A DNA stretch of 37,965 nucleotides from an uncultured Clostridia bacterium (GTDB taxonomy: Bacteria; Bacillota; Clostridia; Oscillospirales; Acutalibacteraceae): the NCBI GenBank assembly GCA_947631855.1, contig CANRMX010000020.1, forward strand, positions 1 to 37,965, given 5' to 3'. The notes under the pieces were generated by a model. It made no database searches. It was not told the origin of the DNA and worked only from the letters and a program-made list of their open reading frames with translations. Below, in pieces: positions 16,471 through 25,499 of the stretch; the stretch's first letter is position 1, and every line of letters starts with the position of its first letter. The position numbers and the translations under genes are program-made.

Positions 16471-16905
16471 ATGATCGAAGGCGATACCGTCCGCCTGCTG
16501 CGGGAATGCAACGCGGGCATCCGGATGGGGGTCTCCACCCTGGACGAGGTGACGCCCAAGGTGAAAAGCGAGGCACTGCGGGCGGCGCTGGAGGAATCCC
16601 GCCGCAAGCACGGGGAGCTGGGCGACGACACCCACGCCCTGCTGCTGGAATTCGGCGACGACGGCAAGGAGCCGGCCCCCATGGCCAAGGCCATGTCCTG
16701 GATGAAGACCAATGTGATGCTTTCCGTCAGCGAAAAAGACCAGACCGTGGCGGACCTCATCACCGACGGCTGCAACATGGGGGTCAAATCCCTCAGTCGG
16801 TACCTCAATCAGTATGGGGCCGCCGACCAGCGCTCCAAGGACATCGCCAAGCGGCTGATCGACCTGGAGACCCACCTCACCGATGAAGTGCGGCCCTACC
16901 TGTGA
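16471..16905 (+). CDS. Unrecognised helical protein, possibly ferritin-like (DUF2383-like)
   Basis: A 144-residue cytoplasmic protein predicted as mostly helical. It has four amphipathic helices (about 3-28, 30-60, 70-85 with VMLSVSE, and 105-140), and its pattern of E, H and D residues suggests a four-helix bundle. Conserved-looking parts are MIEGDTVRLLRECNAGIRMG, SWMKTNVMLSVSEKDQTVAD and NMGVKSLSRYLNQYGAADQR. Similar small proteins are widespread in Clostridia as hypothetical proteins. The ferritin-like label is a guess from the helix pattern. The ATG has AAGGAG 9 nt upstream. It stands alone between nhaC and tspO and ends at a weak hairpin (16919-16943). No promoter is clear; a sporulation promoter cannot be ruled out. 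Confidence 0.7.
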   Translation: MIEGDTVRLLRECNAGIRMGVSTLDEVTPKVKSEALRAALEESRRKHGELGDDTHALLLEFGDDGKEPAPMAKAMSWMKTNVMLSVSEKDQTVADLITDGCNMGVKSLSRYLNQYGAADQRSKDIAKRLIDLETHLTDEVRPYL

Positions 16906-16918
16906 TCTCCGCCCCACT

Positions 16919-16943
16919 GCGCGCCCACTGTGGCGCGCTTTCG
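16919..16943 (+). terminator. Weak terminator of the gene at 16471
   Basis: GCGCGCC (16919-16925) pairs with GGCGCGC (16932-16938) over a CACTGT loop and is followed by TTTCG. The U-run is short. Confidence 0.5.
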
Positions 16944-17008
16944 TATGTTCCGGCGCTTTTGGGCATATACTTTCCATGCACGAATCCCCTGTGGAAAGGA
17001 GCCCTTCC

Positions 17009-17470
17009 ATGCTCAAAGCAAAGCCCTTCCTGATAAACCTCTTGATCCCGCTGGCCGTCGGCGGGCTGTCCGCCCTCCTCATCCGGGACGCCACCGGCCT
17101 CTATGCCGAGCTCCGCCAGCCGCCCCTCTCGCCGCCGGGCTGGGCCTTCCCGGCGGTGTGGACGGCCCTGTACCTGCTGATGGGCCTGGCGGCGTACCTT
17201 GTCTGGATGCGGGACAGCACCGGGCGCGCCGGGGCGCTGTGCTTCTACGGTTTACAGCTGTGCTTCAATTTCGTCTGGTGCCTGCTGTTCTTCCGCCTGC
17301 GCTGCTTCGGCTTCTCCCTGTTCTGCCTGGCGGTGCTGTGGATCCTGCTCCTTTTCACCACCGTGCGGTTCTTCCAGGAGCGCCGTGCCGCCGGGTGGCT
17401 CCTGCTCCCCACCCTGCTCTGGACCGCCTTTGCGGGCTATCTCAATGCGGGCATCCTGTTTCTAAACTGA
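17009..17470 (+). CDS. TspO/MBR family tryptophan-rich sensory protein
   Basis: A 153-residue protein with five hydrophobic spans, the size and layout of TspO/MBR. The signature regions are PPLSPPGWAFPAVWTALYLL, LQLCFNFVWCLLFF and TAFAGYLNAGI, with the conserved P, W and N residues. Family members bind porphyrins, heme or steroids; in bacteria they are linked to tetrapyrrole and stress control. Here the role is unknown, but the genes around show interest in metal balance. The ATG at 17009 has AAAGGAG upstream. The longer frame has no ribosome binding site. The stop lies only 1 nt from that of the convergent sigF gene. Confidence 0.9.
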   Translation: MLKAKPFLINLLIPLAVGGLSALLIRDATGLYAELRQPPLSPPGWAFPAVWTALYLLMGLAAYLVWMRDSTGRAGALCFYGLQLCFNFVWCLLFFRLRCFGFSLFCLAVLWILLLFTTVRFFQERRAAGWLLLPTLLWTAFAGYLNAGILFLN

Positions 17471-17471
17471 G

Positions 17472-18134
17472 CTATTCCAGCATCCTCCGCAGATAGAGCA
17501 GCAGTTTCTTTTCCCGCCGGCTCACCTGCACCTGGGTCATGCCCAGCTGCTCGGCGGTCTTCTGCTGTGTCTGGTTTTGGAAGTACCGGCACCGCAGCAG
17601 CATCCGGTCCCGCTCGTCCAGCTGGGTGAGCAGCGCCCGGAGAGTCATGCGCTCGGTGACTTTGGCTTCCGGGGCCTCCACCGGCACGTCGATCTGCTCC
17701 CCATCCTCCTCGCTGCTCAGGGACAGCGGCGGTTTCCCGACGCCCAGCGCCAGCGCCGCCCGGGCCACGGATACCCCCAGCCGCCGGGCCAGTTCGCCGA
17801 CGTCCGGCGCTCTGCCCTGTTCCCGCTGGAATTCCTCCTGTGCCTCCGCCGCTTTCCGGCTCAGCTCCCGCAGCCCGCGGGACACCCGCAGGGCGCCGCC
17901 GTCCCGGAACAGCCGCCGGATCTCCCCCAGGATCACCGGCACCGCGTAGGTGGAGAATTTGAGCCCACGGCTCTCGTCGAACCGCTCCGCGGCCTTCATC
18001 AGCCCCAGGCAGCCCGCCTGGAACAGGTCGTCATACTCCACGCCCTTTCCGGCAAAGCGCCTGGCGCACAGGTGGGCAAGCCCCAGGTTTTCCTCCACCA
18101 CCGCCTGCAGCCGGCGGTCAGGGTTTTGGCTCAA
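17472..18134 (-). CDS. sigF: RNA polymerase sporulation sigma factor SigF
   Basis: A 220-residue sigma-70 family factor without region 1, matching SigF (SpoIIAC) of spore-formers. It drives the first forespore-specific genes after septation. Region 2 is seen in LFQAGCLGLMKAAERFDESR and GLKFSTYAVPVILGEIRRLF, region 3 in EEFQREQGRAPDVGELARRL, and region 4 with a helix-turn-helix at QQKTAEQLGMTQVQVSRREK. The start is probably a TTG at 18134, overlapping spoIIAB by 17 nt, with no clear ribosome binding site, so it may depend on translational coupling; a GTG a few codons on is an alternative. It is the third gene of the operon with its anti-sigma factor SpoIIAB and anti-anti-sigma factor SpoIIAA. 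Confidence 0.95.
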   Translation of the reverse strand: MSQNPDRRLQAVVEENLGLAHLCARRFAGKGVEYDDLFQAGCLGLMKAAERFDESRGLKFSTYAVPVILGEIRRLFRDGGALRVSRGLRELSRKAAEAQEEFQREQGRAPDVGELARRLGVSVARAALALGVGKPPLSLSSEEDGEQIDVPVEAPEAKVTERMTLRALLTQLDERDRMLLRCRYFQNQTQQKTAEQLGMTQVQVSRREKKLLLYLRRMLE

Positions 18135-18549
18135 AATGCTTCGTCAGGGTGACGGTGGTGCCCCTGCCCACCTGGGACGTCACCCGCACGCTGTCGCAGA
18201 AGCTCTGCATCACGGAAAAGCCCAGCCCCGCCCGTTCCTCGCCGCCGGTGGTGTAGAGGGGCTCCATGGCCTTTTCCACATCCGCAATGCCGCAGCCCCG
18301 GTCCCGCACCCGGACCACCGCTTTGCCGTTCTCGAACAGCTTCACCGTTATGTATACCGTGCCGATCTGGTCACGGTATCCGTGGACAATGGCGTTGGTC
18401 ACCGCCTCGCTGACGGCGGTCTTGATCTCCGTGAGGTCGGCCACCGTGGGGTCTATCTGGGCCAGAAAGGCGGTCACCGCCGCCCGGCCGAAGCTCTCGT
18501 TCACCGAATAGGAAGGGAAGGTGAACTGGGCCTGATTCACAGCCTTCAT
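18118..18549 (-). CDS. spoIIAB: Anti-sigma F factor SpoIIAB
   Basis: A 143-residue GHKL-fold kinase that binds and blocks sigma F, phosphorylates SpoIIAA, and is released when SpoIIAA is dephosphorylated. The ATP-binding boxes are visible: EAVTNAIVHGY (N box), RDRGCGIADVEKAM (G1 box), and ERAGLGFSVMQSF (G2 box). The start at 18549 was chosen because AGGAGG precedes it; a longer frame has no support. It overlaps the stop of spoIIAA (TGATG), and its end overlaps sigF, so all three are one operon. Full length for the family. Confidence 0.96.
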   Translation of the reverse strand: MKAVNQAQFTFPSYSVNESFGRAAVTAFLAQIDPTVADLTEIKTAVSEAVTNAIVHGYRDQIGTVYITVKLFENGKAVVRVRDRGCGIADVEKAMEPLYTTGGEERAGLGFSVMQSFCDSVRVTSQVGRGTTVTLTKHFEPKP

Positions 18550-18866
18550 CAGCCCGCCCTCCTTTCCACCCCGGCGAGGGCCGCCACGCCGGAAAGCTCC
18601 ACCATCCGGCTGAGGCTCTGGGAAAGCCCGCACAGCACCACCCGGCCCTTCCAGAAGCCGTAGAGCCGCACCCTGCCCAAAATCAGCCCCACGCCGGAGC
18701 TGTCCATAAAGGGCACGGCGGTGAAGTCCATCCGCAGCCGGTAGGGCTTCAGCTTCTGGGATGCGTCGTCGATGGCCTCCCGCATCTCCCGGGCGGTGTG
18801 GTGGTCGATCTCTCCCGCCAGCCGGGCGGTGAGCACCCCGTCCTTATAGCTCAGTTGCACGCTCAT
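18549..18866 (-). CDS. spoIIAA: Anti-sigma F factor antagonist SpoIIAA
   Basis: A 105-residue STAS-domain protein. The phosphorylation site MDSSGVGLILGR is conserved, with S57 as the likely SpoIIAB target. It releases sigma F from SpoIIAB in the forespore. The start at 18866 is preferred because GGGAGG stands 6 nt upstream; the ATG at 18872 would be too close. It is the first gene of spoIIAA-spoIIAB-sigF. A terminator at 18896-18932 separates it from folC upstream; no certain sigma-H promoter was recognised in the short leader. Confidence 0.95.
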   Translation of the reverse strand: MSVQLSYKDGVLTARLAGEIDHHTAREMREAIDDASQKLKPYRLRMDFTAVPFMDSSGVGLILGRVRLYGFWKGRVVLCGLSQSLSRMVELSGVAALAGVERRAG

Positions 18867-18895
18867 GATCATCCTCCCTTTGCACGTCCTGAACC

Positions 18896-18932
18896 AAAAA
18901 AGCGTCCGGAAAGGAACCCCTTCCGAACGCTT
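18896..18932 (-). terminator. Intrinsic terminator after valS-folC
   Basis: On the minus strand a stem of about 14 bp with one mismatch and one bulge (18919-18932 with 18900-18914) is followed by TTTTTT. It separates folC from spoIIAA. If the weak TACAAT at 18952-18957 is a promoter, it would act as a leader terminator for spoIIAA. Confidence 0.75.
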
Positions 18933-19002
18933 CTTGTCCCTTTCAGGACTATTGTACAAAGAAAGAATGGATGATTTTAGGGAAACCTGTCACCCGCCGA
19001 AA

Positions 19003-20277
19003 TTATCCCAGCAGCTTTTGCAGGATCGGCCGGATCTCCGCCGCCAGATAGAACGACCCGCACACCACCAGCGACCCGTCCTCCACGGCCTCCAGCGCCA
19101 GCCGGGCGGCCTCCTCCATGGTCTCCGCAGGCGTCGCTTCGCAGTATTCCGCCGCCAGCGCCGCCAGCTCCTCCGCCGGCAGCGACCGGCTCACGCCGGG
19201 CGTCACGGTGATCACCCGCTGGAAAAGCGGCCCCACCAGCCGGAGATACTCCCGGCTGTCCTTGTCCGCCATAATGCCCATCACGGCGATCCGCCTGCCC
19301 GGCACGAAACGCAGCAGCGCGTCCCGCAGCACCGCCGCGCAGCCGGGATTGTGCCCGCCGTCCAGCAGGCACAGGGGCGCCCGGGACAAGATCTCCATCC
19401 GGGCCGGGATGAACGCCTTTGCAAACCCCTGCCGGATGGTCGCTTCCGTGACAGGGAATCCCCGCTGCTCCAAGATTTCCAGGGCCAGCAGCGCCGTGGC
19501 AGCGTTTTTCACCTGATGTTCCCCCAAAAACGGCGTCCGCAGCTTGAGCCCGTCCAACGCAAATTCCGTGCCCGCGATGGACGCCTCCAGCGTCTGCACC
19601 TTGTTCATGCAGGGGATATAGAGCTCCGCGCCCTTCTCCCGGCAGGTGCTGCGCACCACGGCCCAGGTCTCGTCGTCCTGCTCCGGGTAGACCACCACCC
19701 GGCCGCCGGGCTTGATGATCCCGGCCTTTTCCGTGGCGATCTGGGTGAGGGTATCGCCCAGCACGGCGGTGTGGTCCAGCGACACGGACATGATCACCGC
19801 CGCTTCCGGCACGGGGATCACATTGGTGGCGTCCAGCAGGCCGCCCAGGCCCACCTCCAGCACCGCCACGTCGCAGCGGCGGGCGGCAAACCAGTGCAGG
19901 GCGATGGCCGTGACGAACTCGAATTCCGTCACCGTCTGCCCCTCCGCCTCCAGCGCATCGGCGGCAGCGGCCACCTGTTCGATCTCGGCTGTCAGTTCCT
20001 CTTTGGAGATCATCTCCCCATCGATCTGGAACCGCTCCCGGAAATCCAGCACATAGGGAGAGGTATTGAGCCCGGTGACGAGGCCGCTTTCCCGCAGGAC
20101 GGAGGCGATGAGGGTACACACGGTGCCCTTGCCGTTGGTGCCGGCCACATGGACGAATTTCAGCTTTTCCTGGGGATCGTCCAGCTTTTTCATCAGGGCG
20201 GCCATCCGCTCCAGCCCCGGCTTGATCCCGAACCGCAGGCGCTTGTTCACCTGCTGGAGGGCCTGCTCGTAATTCAT
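19003..20277 (-). CDS. folC: Folylpolyglutamate synthase/dihydrofolate synthase
   Basis: A 424-residue Mur-ligase-type enzyme that adds glutamate residues to folates with ATP. Cytoplasmic. The P-loop GTNGKGT (46-52) sits in the conserved FVHVAGTNGKGTVCTLIASV. The folate-binding stretch SPYVLDFRERFQIDGEMIS and the C-terminal LLDGGHNPGC complete the family pattern. The ATG at 20277 was chosen because GGGAGG lies 8 nt upstream. It begins 16 nt after the valS stop, so both are in one operon, a combination (valS-folC) usual in Firmicutes. The terminator at 18896-18932 ends it. Confidence 0.95.
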   Translation of the reverse strand: MNYEQALQQVNKRLRFGIKPGLERMAALMKKLDDPQEKLKFVHVAGTNGKGTVCTLIASVLRESGLVTGLNTSPYVLDFRERFQIDGEMISKEELTAEIEQVAAAADALEAEGQTVTEFEFVTAIALHWFAARRCDVAVLEVGLGGLLDATNVIPVPEAAVIMSVSLDHTAVLGDTLTQIATEKAGIIKPGGRVVVYPEQDDETWAVVRSTCREKGAELYIPCMNKVQTLEASIAGTEFALDGLKLRTPFLGEHQVKNAATALLALEILEQRGFPVTEATIRQGFAKAFIPARMEILSRAPLCLLDGGHNPGCAAVLRDALLRFVPGRRIAVMGIMADKDSREYLRLVGPLFQRVITVTPGVSRSLPAEELAALAAEYCEATPAETMEEAARLALEAVEDGSLVVCGSFYLAAEIRPILQKLLG

Positions 20278-20293
20278 GCAAACCGCCTCCCGG

Positions 20294-22921
20294 TCACGCG
20301 CCAAAAGCCTTGAGGGATTCCTCGATCCGGCGCACTTTTTCTTTGAGCTTTTCCCCGTTGTCCCGCACGCCGTCGATGACGTTCTGGGGCGCCTTGCTCA
20401 TAAAGGATTCGTTGCCGAGCTTCGCCTCCACATTGGCCAGCTGCTTCCGGGCGCTTTCCAGCTCCTTGGTGAGGCGGGCGGTCTCCGCGGCCCGGTCCAC
20501 CAGATCGTCCATGGGCAGATAGGCCCGGCAGGCGGCGGTCACCACCGTCACCGCGCCCTTGTCCAGGGCGAAGGCCTCCCCGGTCTCCATGCCGCTGCAA
20601 TAGGCCAGCCGCAGGATTGCCTCCCGCTCTGTCTCGAAGGCGGCCGCGTCGGGCGTCTCGATATAGAGATGGGCCTTCCGGCTGGGCGGCACGTTCATCT
20701 CGCTGCGGCGGGTGCGCACGGCGGTGATCAGCTCCATCACCTTGGTCATGTCCCCTTCGGCTTCGGGGAAGTGTTTGCTTTCGTCGAATTCCGGCCACTT
20801 CGCCACGATCAGCGCCTCGCCCTCGTGGGGCAGGCTCTGCCAGATTTCCTCCGTAATGAAGGGCATAAAGGGATGCAGCAGGGCAAGGGTATTGCTCAGC
20901 ACCCACACCAGCACCTGCCGGGCCGCCTGTGCGGAGGTCTCTTCCTCGCCGGTCAGGCGCACCTTGGCCAGCTCGATATACCAGTCGCAGAAGTCGGACC
21001 AGAGGAAATCGTACACCTTGGACACCGCGATGCCCAGCTCGAATTTCTCCAGATTCTCCGTAACTTCCCGGGCAACGGAATTGAACCGGCTGACGATCCA
21101 CCGATCCTCCAGCGCCAGCGTCTCCGGCAGGGCGCAGGGCACATCGTGCCCGTCGATATTCATGTGGATAAACCGGGCCGCGTTCCAAATCTTATTGGCG
21201 AAGTTCCGGCTTGCCGCCACCCGTTCCTCGTAGAAGCGCATATCGTTGCCCGGGCTGTTGCCGGTGACCAGGGTAAAGCGCAGGGCGTCCGCGCCGTATT
21301 GGTCGATGACCTCCACCGGGTCGATGCCGTTGTCCAGGGATTTGCTGAACTTCCGGCCCAGGCCGTCCCGCACCAGCCCGTGGAAGAACACCGTCTTAAA
21401 CGGAATCTGGCCGGTGTGCTTGAGGGAGGAGAAGATCATCCTGGCCACCCAGAAGAAGATGATGTCATACCCGGGCACCACCACGTCGGTGGGGAAGAAA
21501 TATTTGAAGTCCTCGGTCTCCTCCGGCCAGCCCAACGTGGAGAAGGGCCACAGCGCCGAGGAGAACCAGGTGTCCAGCGTGTCCTCGTCCTGATGGACGT
21601 GCCCGCCGCAGTGGGGGCAGGTCTGCACATCCTCCTCGGAGACGATGATCTCTCCGCAGTCGTCGCAGTACCACGCCGGGATGCGGTGTCCCCACCAGAG
21701 CTGCCGGGAAATGCACCAGTCCTTGATGTTCTCCATCCAGTTGAAGTACACCTTTTCCAGCCGCTCGGGGATGATGTCGATCCGCTTCTCCCGCACCGCG
21801 TCGATGGCCGGCCCGGCCAGGGGCTCCATCTTCACGAACCACTGGGTGGAAACTCTCGGCTCCACCACCGTGTGGCAACGCTCGCAGGTGCCCACGTTGT
21901 GCCGGAGGGGCTCGGTCTTCACCAGATACCCCTCGGCCTCCAGATCGGCCACGATCCGCTTCCTGGCCTCCATGCCGGAAAGCCCGCAGTATTTGCCGCC
22001 GTTCTCGTTGATGGCACCCTTTTCGTCCATCACGGAGATCACCGGCAGATCGTGCCGGCGGCCCACCTCGAAATCGTTGGGGTCGTGGGCCGGGGTGATC
22101 TTCACCGCGCCGGTGCCGAAATCCATCTCCACATATTCGTCGGCGATGATGGGGATCTCCCTGCCCACCAGCGGCAGGATCACGTTCTTCCCCACCAGGT
22201 CTTTATAGCGCTCGTCCTTGGGATGCACCGCCACAGCGGTATCGCCCAGCATAGTCTCCGGGCGGGTGGTGGCCAGCTGGATATACCCGGTGCCGTCGGC
22301 CAGCGGATACCGCAGGTGCCAGAAGAACCCGTCCTTCTCCTCGAACACCACTTCCGCGTCGGAGAGGGCGGTGCCGCAGTTGGGGCACCAGTTGATCATC
22401 CGCTCGCCCCGGTAGATCAGCCCTTCATTATAGAGCTTCACGAACACATGGCGCACGGCCTTGCTGCACCCCTCGTCCAGGGTGAAGCGGGTGCGCTCCC
22501 AGTCGCAGGAGGAGCCCAGCAGCTTCAGCTGCTCTAAGATGCGCCCGGCGTACTGCGCCTTCCAGTCCCAGGCCCGCTGCAAAAAGCCTTCCCGGCCCAG
22601 CTCCTCCTTGGTGGTGCCCTCCTCCTTCAGCGCCTTGACGATCCTTGCCTCGGTGGCGATGGACGCATGGTCGGTGCCGGGCACCCACAGGGCGGAATAC
22701 CCCTGCATCCTTTTCCAGCGGATGAGGATATCCTGCAGGGTGTTGTCCAGGGCGTGGCCCAGGTGCAGCTGCCCGGTGATGTTGGGCGGCGGGATGGCGA
22801 TGGTGAAGGATTTCTTTTTGGGGTCGCGGTGGGCATGGAACCAGCCGCCCTGCATCCAGAAATCGTAGATGCGTTTTTCCACTTCCTTGGGCTCATAGGC
22901 CTTGGAAAGCTCTTTGCTCAT
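20294..22921 (-). CDS. valS: Valyl-tRNA synthetase
   Basis: An 875-residue class I tRNA synthetase that charges tRNA-Val with valine and edits misactivated residues. The HIGH motif is HLGH (53-56) in [17 protein letters not shown]. The KMSKS motif is KFSKS (about 524-528). The CP1 editing domain lies between them and holds a zinc-like cluster (CERCH, CDDCGE, CPHC). A C-terminal coiled coil starts near residue 815 ([20 protein letters not shown]). The start at 22921 follows AGGAGG. A sigma-A promoter lies at 22984-23012. No T-box sequence with AGGGTGGNACCGCG was seen in the leader. Confidence 0.97.
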   Translation of the reverse strand: MSKELSKAYEPKEVEKRIYDFWMQGGWFHAHRDPKKKSFTIAIPPPNITGQLHLGHALDNTLQDILIRWKRMQGYSALWVPGTDHASIATEARIVKALKEEGTTKEELGREGFLQRAWDWKAQYAGRILEQLKLLGSSCDWERTRFTLDEGCSKAVRHVFVKLYNEGLIYRGERMINWCPNCGTALSDAEVVFEEKDGFFWHLRYPLADGTGYIQLATTRPETMLGDTAVAVHPKDERYKDLVGKNVILPLVGREIPIIADEYVEMDFGTGAVKITPAHDPNDFEVGRRHDLPVISVMDEKGAINENGGKYCGLSGMEARKRIVADLEAEGYLVKTEPLRHNVGTCERCHTVVEPRVSTQWFVKMEPLAGPAIDAVREKRIDIIPERLEKVYFNWMENIKDWCISRQLWWGHRIPAWYCDDCGEIIVSEEDVQTCPHCGGHVHQDEDTLDTWFSSALWPFSTLGWPEETEDFKYFFPTDVVVPGYDIIFFWVARMIFSSLKHTGQIPFKTVFFHGLVRDGLGRKFSKSLDNGIDPVEVIDQYGADALRFTLVTGNSPGNDMRFYEERVAASRNFANKIWNAARFIHMNIDGHDVPCALPETLALEDRWIVSRFNSVAREVTENLEKFELGIAVSKVYDFLWSDFCDWYIELAKVRLTGEEETSAQAARQVLVWVLSNTLALLHPFMPFITEEIWQSLPHEGEALIVAKWPEFDESKHFPEAEGDMTKVMELITAVRTRRSEMNVPPSRKAHLYIETPDAAAFETEREAILRLAYCSGMETGEAFALDKGAVTVVTAACRAYLPMDDLVDRAAETARLTKELESARKQLANVEAKLGNESFMSKAPQNVIDGVRDNGEKLKEKVRRIEESLKAFGA

Positions 22922-22983
22922 GTTGTTTCCTCCTGTATACGCGCCGGCAAGCCGGGTGTTTTTAAAGACCGCTTTAATTGTTT

Positions 22984-23012
22984 ATTATCCTCTTTTTGCC
23001 GGGATTTGTCAA
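22984..23012 (-). promoter_or_regulatory. Sigma-A promoter of valS-folC
   Basis: On the minus strand a perfect TTGACA (23007-23012) and GATAAT (22984-22989) are separated by 17 nt. The leader is about 55 nt long and has one small CCGGC/GCCGG hairpin. Confidence 0.82.
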
Positions 23013-23112
23013 GCCGCCCGCGGAGATTGGGTTTGCCGCGCCGGGTTTCCGAATCCAAATGATGAAATTCCTGTAAATTTTTCCCAATTCGCGTTTTTTC
23101 TGCTTTACCCCC

Positions 23113-23141
23113 TTGCATTTGCCGGAGAACCGTGCTAAAAT
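23113..23141 (+). promoter_or_regulatory. Sigma-A promoter of the SLH-domain gene
   Basis: TTGCAT (23113-23118) and TAAAAT (23136-23141) are separated by 17 nt, 50 nt before the start codon. It is divergent from the valS promoter. Confidence 0.65.
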
Positions 23142-23191
23142 GTAACCGATTTGTAATCATTACGGTAAACTGCTCCAAGGGGGAATCACCC

Positions 23192-24949
23192 ATGAATCGT
23201 CTTAAATTCCGCGGGCTGTCCTGCCTGCTGCTGGCTGTCCTGCTGCTGGCCGCAGTCCTGCCCCGTCCCGTTCAGGCCGCCGCCACGCCCACCGGGCTGG
23301 GTCTGGCGGAGCACGGCATCAAAGCCTATCGCGACGGCTGGGTCTACGCCTACGCCGCCAAAGGGGAGATCGACCCCGCCACCGGCAAGCGCTCCTCCGA
23401 CTGCTCCGGCCTGGTCTACGCTTATTTCGCCGACCTGGGCCTCACCGAGGGCCTGGGCGGCGGCGTCAATACCCAGGTCAGCAACAACTGTATCTTCTCC
23501 GGCAGCCTCAGCGACGGCCTGCCCAATATCCACGGCCTGGTGGCCACCTTCCCGGACACCTACGGCGGCGACCGCTACAGCCATATCGGCATCTATGTGG
23601 GCGGCAATCTGGTGGTGGACAACAGCGACTACGGGGTCAATATGCTCCAGGGCGAGCTGGTGGGCGGCGGCCGTGGCTGGACTGCCTGGCACCTGTTCGA
23701 CCACGGCACCCGGTACCCGGTGGACGGCTGGTACGCGCTGGACGGCAAGATGGTGCACTACACCCAATACGAATACGATACGAATGTAGAAATAGACGGC
23801 TACACTCTGGGGACCGATGGCTACGCCCGCACCGCTTCCGGCGATTTCGCCCCCGTGGACAATGCCATCCTGAGCAGCCAGTATGCCTCCGCCCAGGACG
23901 TGGCGGCCTATCTCAAGGCCAAGGGCTACAGCGGCTCGGATGATTCTTCCGGCGGGTATAACGCCGCGATCACCGGGGACATCGTGCGGCTGCGGGCCGA
24001 GCCCAATACCGCCTGTACCACGATTGCTTCTCTGTACCGGGGCGCAAGGCTCAACATCCTGGAAGAGGTCAGCGGCCAGACGATCACCGACGGCGCCAAG
24101 AACTCGCCCATCTGGTACAAGGTGCAGACCAAAGCCGGACAGACCGGCTACATCTCCGCGCTGTATGTGCAGGCCCTTTCCGTCACGCCGCCGGCGGCCC
24201 CGGCCATCGCCGTGAACGAGGGCACAGTCAGCATCACCTGCGATGACCCGGAGGCCAAGATCTACTACACCACCGATGGCACTGCCCCCACCACCGCCTC
24301 CCTGCTCTACACCGGGCCCGTGGACACCCTGGGCTGCACCTATCGGGCGGTGGCGGTCAAGACCGGGGTTTCCAGCGAGACCACCCAGCTGACCGTGCTT
24401 TCCTGCGGCAGCACCTTTTCCGATTTCAACGATACCAGCTGGTTCTTCTCCTATGTGGACCGCGCGGTAGGCGCGGGGCTGTTCAACGGGACGGGGAACG
24501 AGATCTTCGCGCCCAACCGCAGCATCACCCGCATGGAATTCGTCACCGTACTGGCCAGACTGGCCGGGGCGGAGCTTTCCGATTACACCGAAACGCCCTT
24601 CCGGGACGTGAACACCTCCGGTGCCAAATCAATGTGGCAGGCGGTGGCCTGGGCGGCGGAGAACGGCTATGTCAACGGATTCGGCGACGGCACCTTCCGG
24701 CCCAACGACACCATCACCCGGGAGCAGATGTGCGTGATCCTCGCGGGTTACGCCGGGCTCTCCCCTGCCGAGGACGGCACGGCCTTTGCCGATGACGGGC
24801 AGATCAGCGGCTGGGCGAAGACCGCGGTGTATGCCTGCCGGGACGCGGGCCTCATCGAAGGGATCGGCGGCGGCAAGGTGGACCCCCGTGGCTTCACCAC
24901 CCGTGCCCAGGCCAGCGTGGTCTTCCTGCGGCTGTACGATCTCTCCTAA
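23192..24949 (+). CDS. Secreted NlpC/P60-like, SH3 and S-layer homology domain protein
   Basis: A 585-residue exported protein. The signal peptide spans residues 1 to about 29 (cleavage after VQA). A cysteine peptidase-like domain of the NlpC/P60 (CHAP) superfamily holds SSDCSGLVYAYF (C71) and YSHIGIYVGG (H131), the expected catalytic Cys and His. A bacterial SH3 domain lies at about 259-330, then a beta-hexosaminidase C-terminal-like repeat (YYTTDGTAPTTASLLYTGP, about 340-400). Three S-layer homology segments (about 408-585) hold it to secondary cell-wall polymer. It probably cleaves or binds peptidoglycan at the cell surface. The ATG at 23192 has AAGGGGG upstream. Its own promoter and terminator make it a single-gene unit. 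Confidence 0.9.
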   Translation: MNRLKFRGLSCLLLAVLLLAAVLPRPVQAAATPTGLGLAEHGIKAYRDGWVYAYAAKGEIDPATGKRSSDCSGLVYAYFADLGLTEGLGGGVNTQVSNNCIFSGSLSDGLPNIHGLVATFPDTYGGDRYSHIGIYVGGNLVVDNSDYGVNMLQGELVGGGRGWTAWHLFDHGTRYPVDGWYALDGKMVHYTQYEYDTNVEIDGYTLGTDGYARTASGDFAPVDNAILSSQYASAQDVAAYLKAKGYSGSDDSSGGYNAAITGDIVRLRAEPNTACTTIASLYRGARLNILEEVSGQTITDGAKNSPIWYKVQTKAGQTGYISALYVQALSVTPPAAPAIAVNEGTVSITCDDPEAKIYYTTDGTAPTTASLLYTGPVDTLGCTYRAVAVKTGVSSETTQLTVLSCGSTFSDFNDTSWFFSYVDRAVGAGLFNGTGNEIFAPNRSITRMEFVTVLARLAGAELSDYTETPFRDVNTSGAKSMWQAVAWAAENGYVNGFGDGTFRPNDTITREQMCVILAGYAGLSPAEDGTAFADDGQISGWAKTAVYACRDAGLIEGIGGGKVDPRGFTTRAQASVVFLRLYDLS

Positions 24950-24985
24950 ACCTGCTTCTTCATTTTTCTCCTTTTTATATGAAAG

Positions 24986-25017
24986 ACCCCCGAGCAACCG
25001 GCTCGGGGGTACTTTTT
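24986..25017 (+). terminator. Intrinsic terminator of the SLH-domain gene
   Basis: A 10-bp stem (24986-24995 with 25001-25010) and a 5-nt loop are followed by ACTTTTTAT. It ends 10 nt before the stop of the convergent tadA. Confidence 0.9.
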
Positions 25018-25026
25018 ATGGCTTGC

Positions 25027-25497
25027 TTATTGCGTTCCGGCCCGCAGTTCCTGGAAAAAATCCTGCAGCAGCGCCCGGCATTGATCCTCCAGAAACCCGC
25101 GGTAGAGCACCGGCCGCCTGGCGTAGGGCAGCCGGAAAAGATCCTCTCCGCCGCCGCAGCATCCCGCCCGGATGTCCTCCGCGCCGTAGACCACACCGGC
25201 AAGCTGGGCGTTGATGATCGCCCCGGTGCACATGGGGCAGGGCTCCAACGTGACATAGAGAAAGCACCCGGAAAGCCGCCAGGAGCCCAGAGCCTCACAG
25301 GCATGGGCGATGGCCTCCAGTTCCGCGTGGGCCAGGGCGTTCTGGACCGCTTCCCGGCGATTGCGCCCCTCCCCGAGCACCTTTCCGTCCCGGATCACCA
25401 CCGCGCCCACTGGCACTTCTCCGGCGTCCCGTGCCTCTTTTGCCAATTCCAGCGCCCGGAGCATAAAGCGCTTTTCGGGGAGAAACGCCCGCTCCAC
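25027..25497 (-). CDS. tadA: tRNA adenosine(34) deaminase TadA
   Basis: A zinc-dependent deaminase that changes A34 to inosine in tRNA-Arg(ACG). The catalytic HAE motif is at H57-E59 (NALAHAELEAI) and the zinc cysteines at C87 and C90 (TLEPCPMC). It has the full family length of about 156 residues if it starts at the GTG at 25497, two nucleotides after the stop of the preceding gene. A later ATG (25464) would trim the first helix, so the GTG is preferred, but no clear ribosome binding site supports either. It is the last gene of htpG-CPBP-tadA. Confidence 0.92.
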   Translation of the reverse strand: MERAFLPEKRFMLRALELAKEARDAGEVPVGAVVIRDGKVLGEGRNRREAVQNALAHAELEAIAHACEALGSWRLSGCFLYVTLEPCPMCTGAIINAQLAGVVYGAEDIRAGCCGGGEDLFRLPYARRPVLYRGFLEDQCRALLQDFFQELRAGTQ

Positions 25498-25499
25498 GG

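Noticed and set aside
18873-18895. Sigma-H promoter directly before spoIIAA
   Set aside because: The short stretch after the terminator has no recognisable -35/-10 pair; a TACAAT further upstream is too weak to claim.
20276-22537. 753-codon open frame opposite valS
   Set aside because: It is the shadow of valS; valS shows all class I synthetase motifs.
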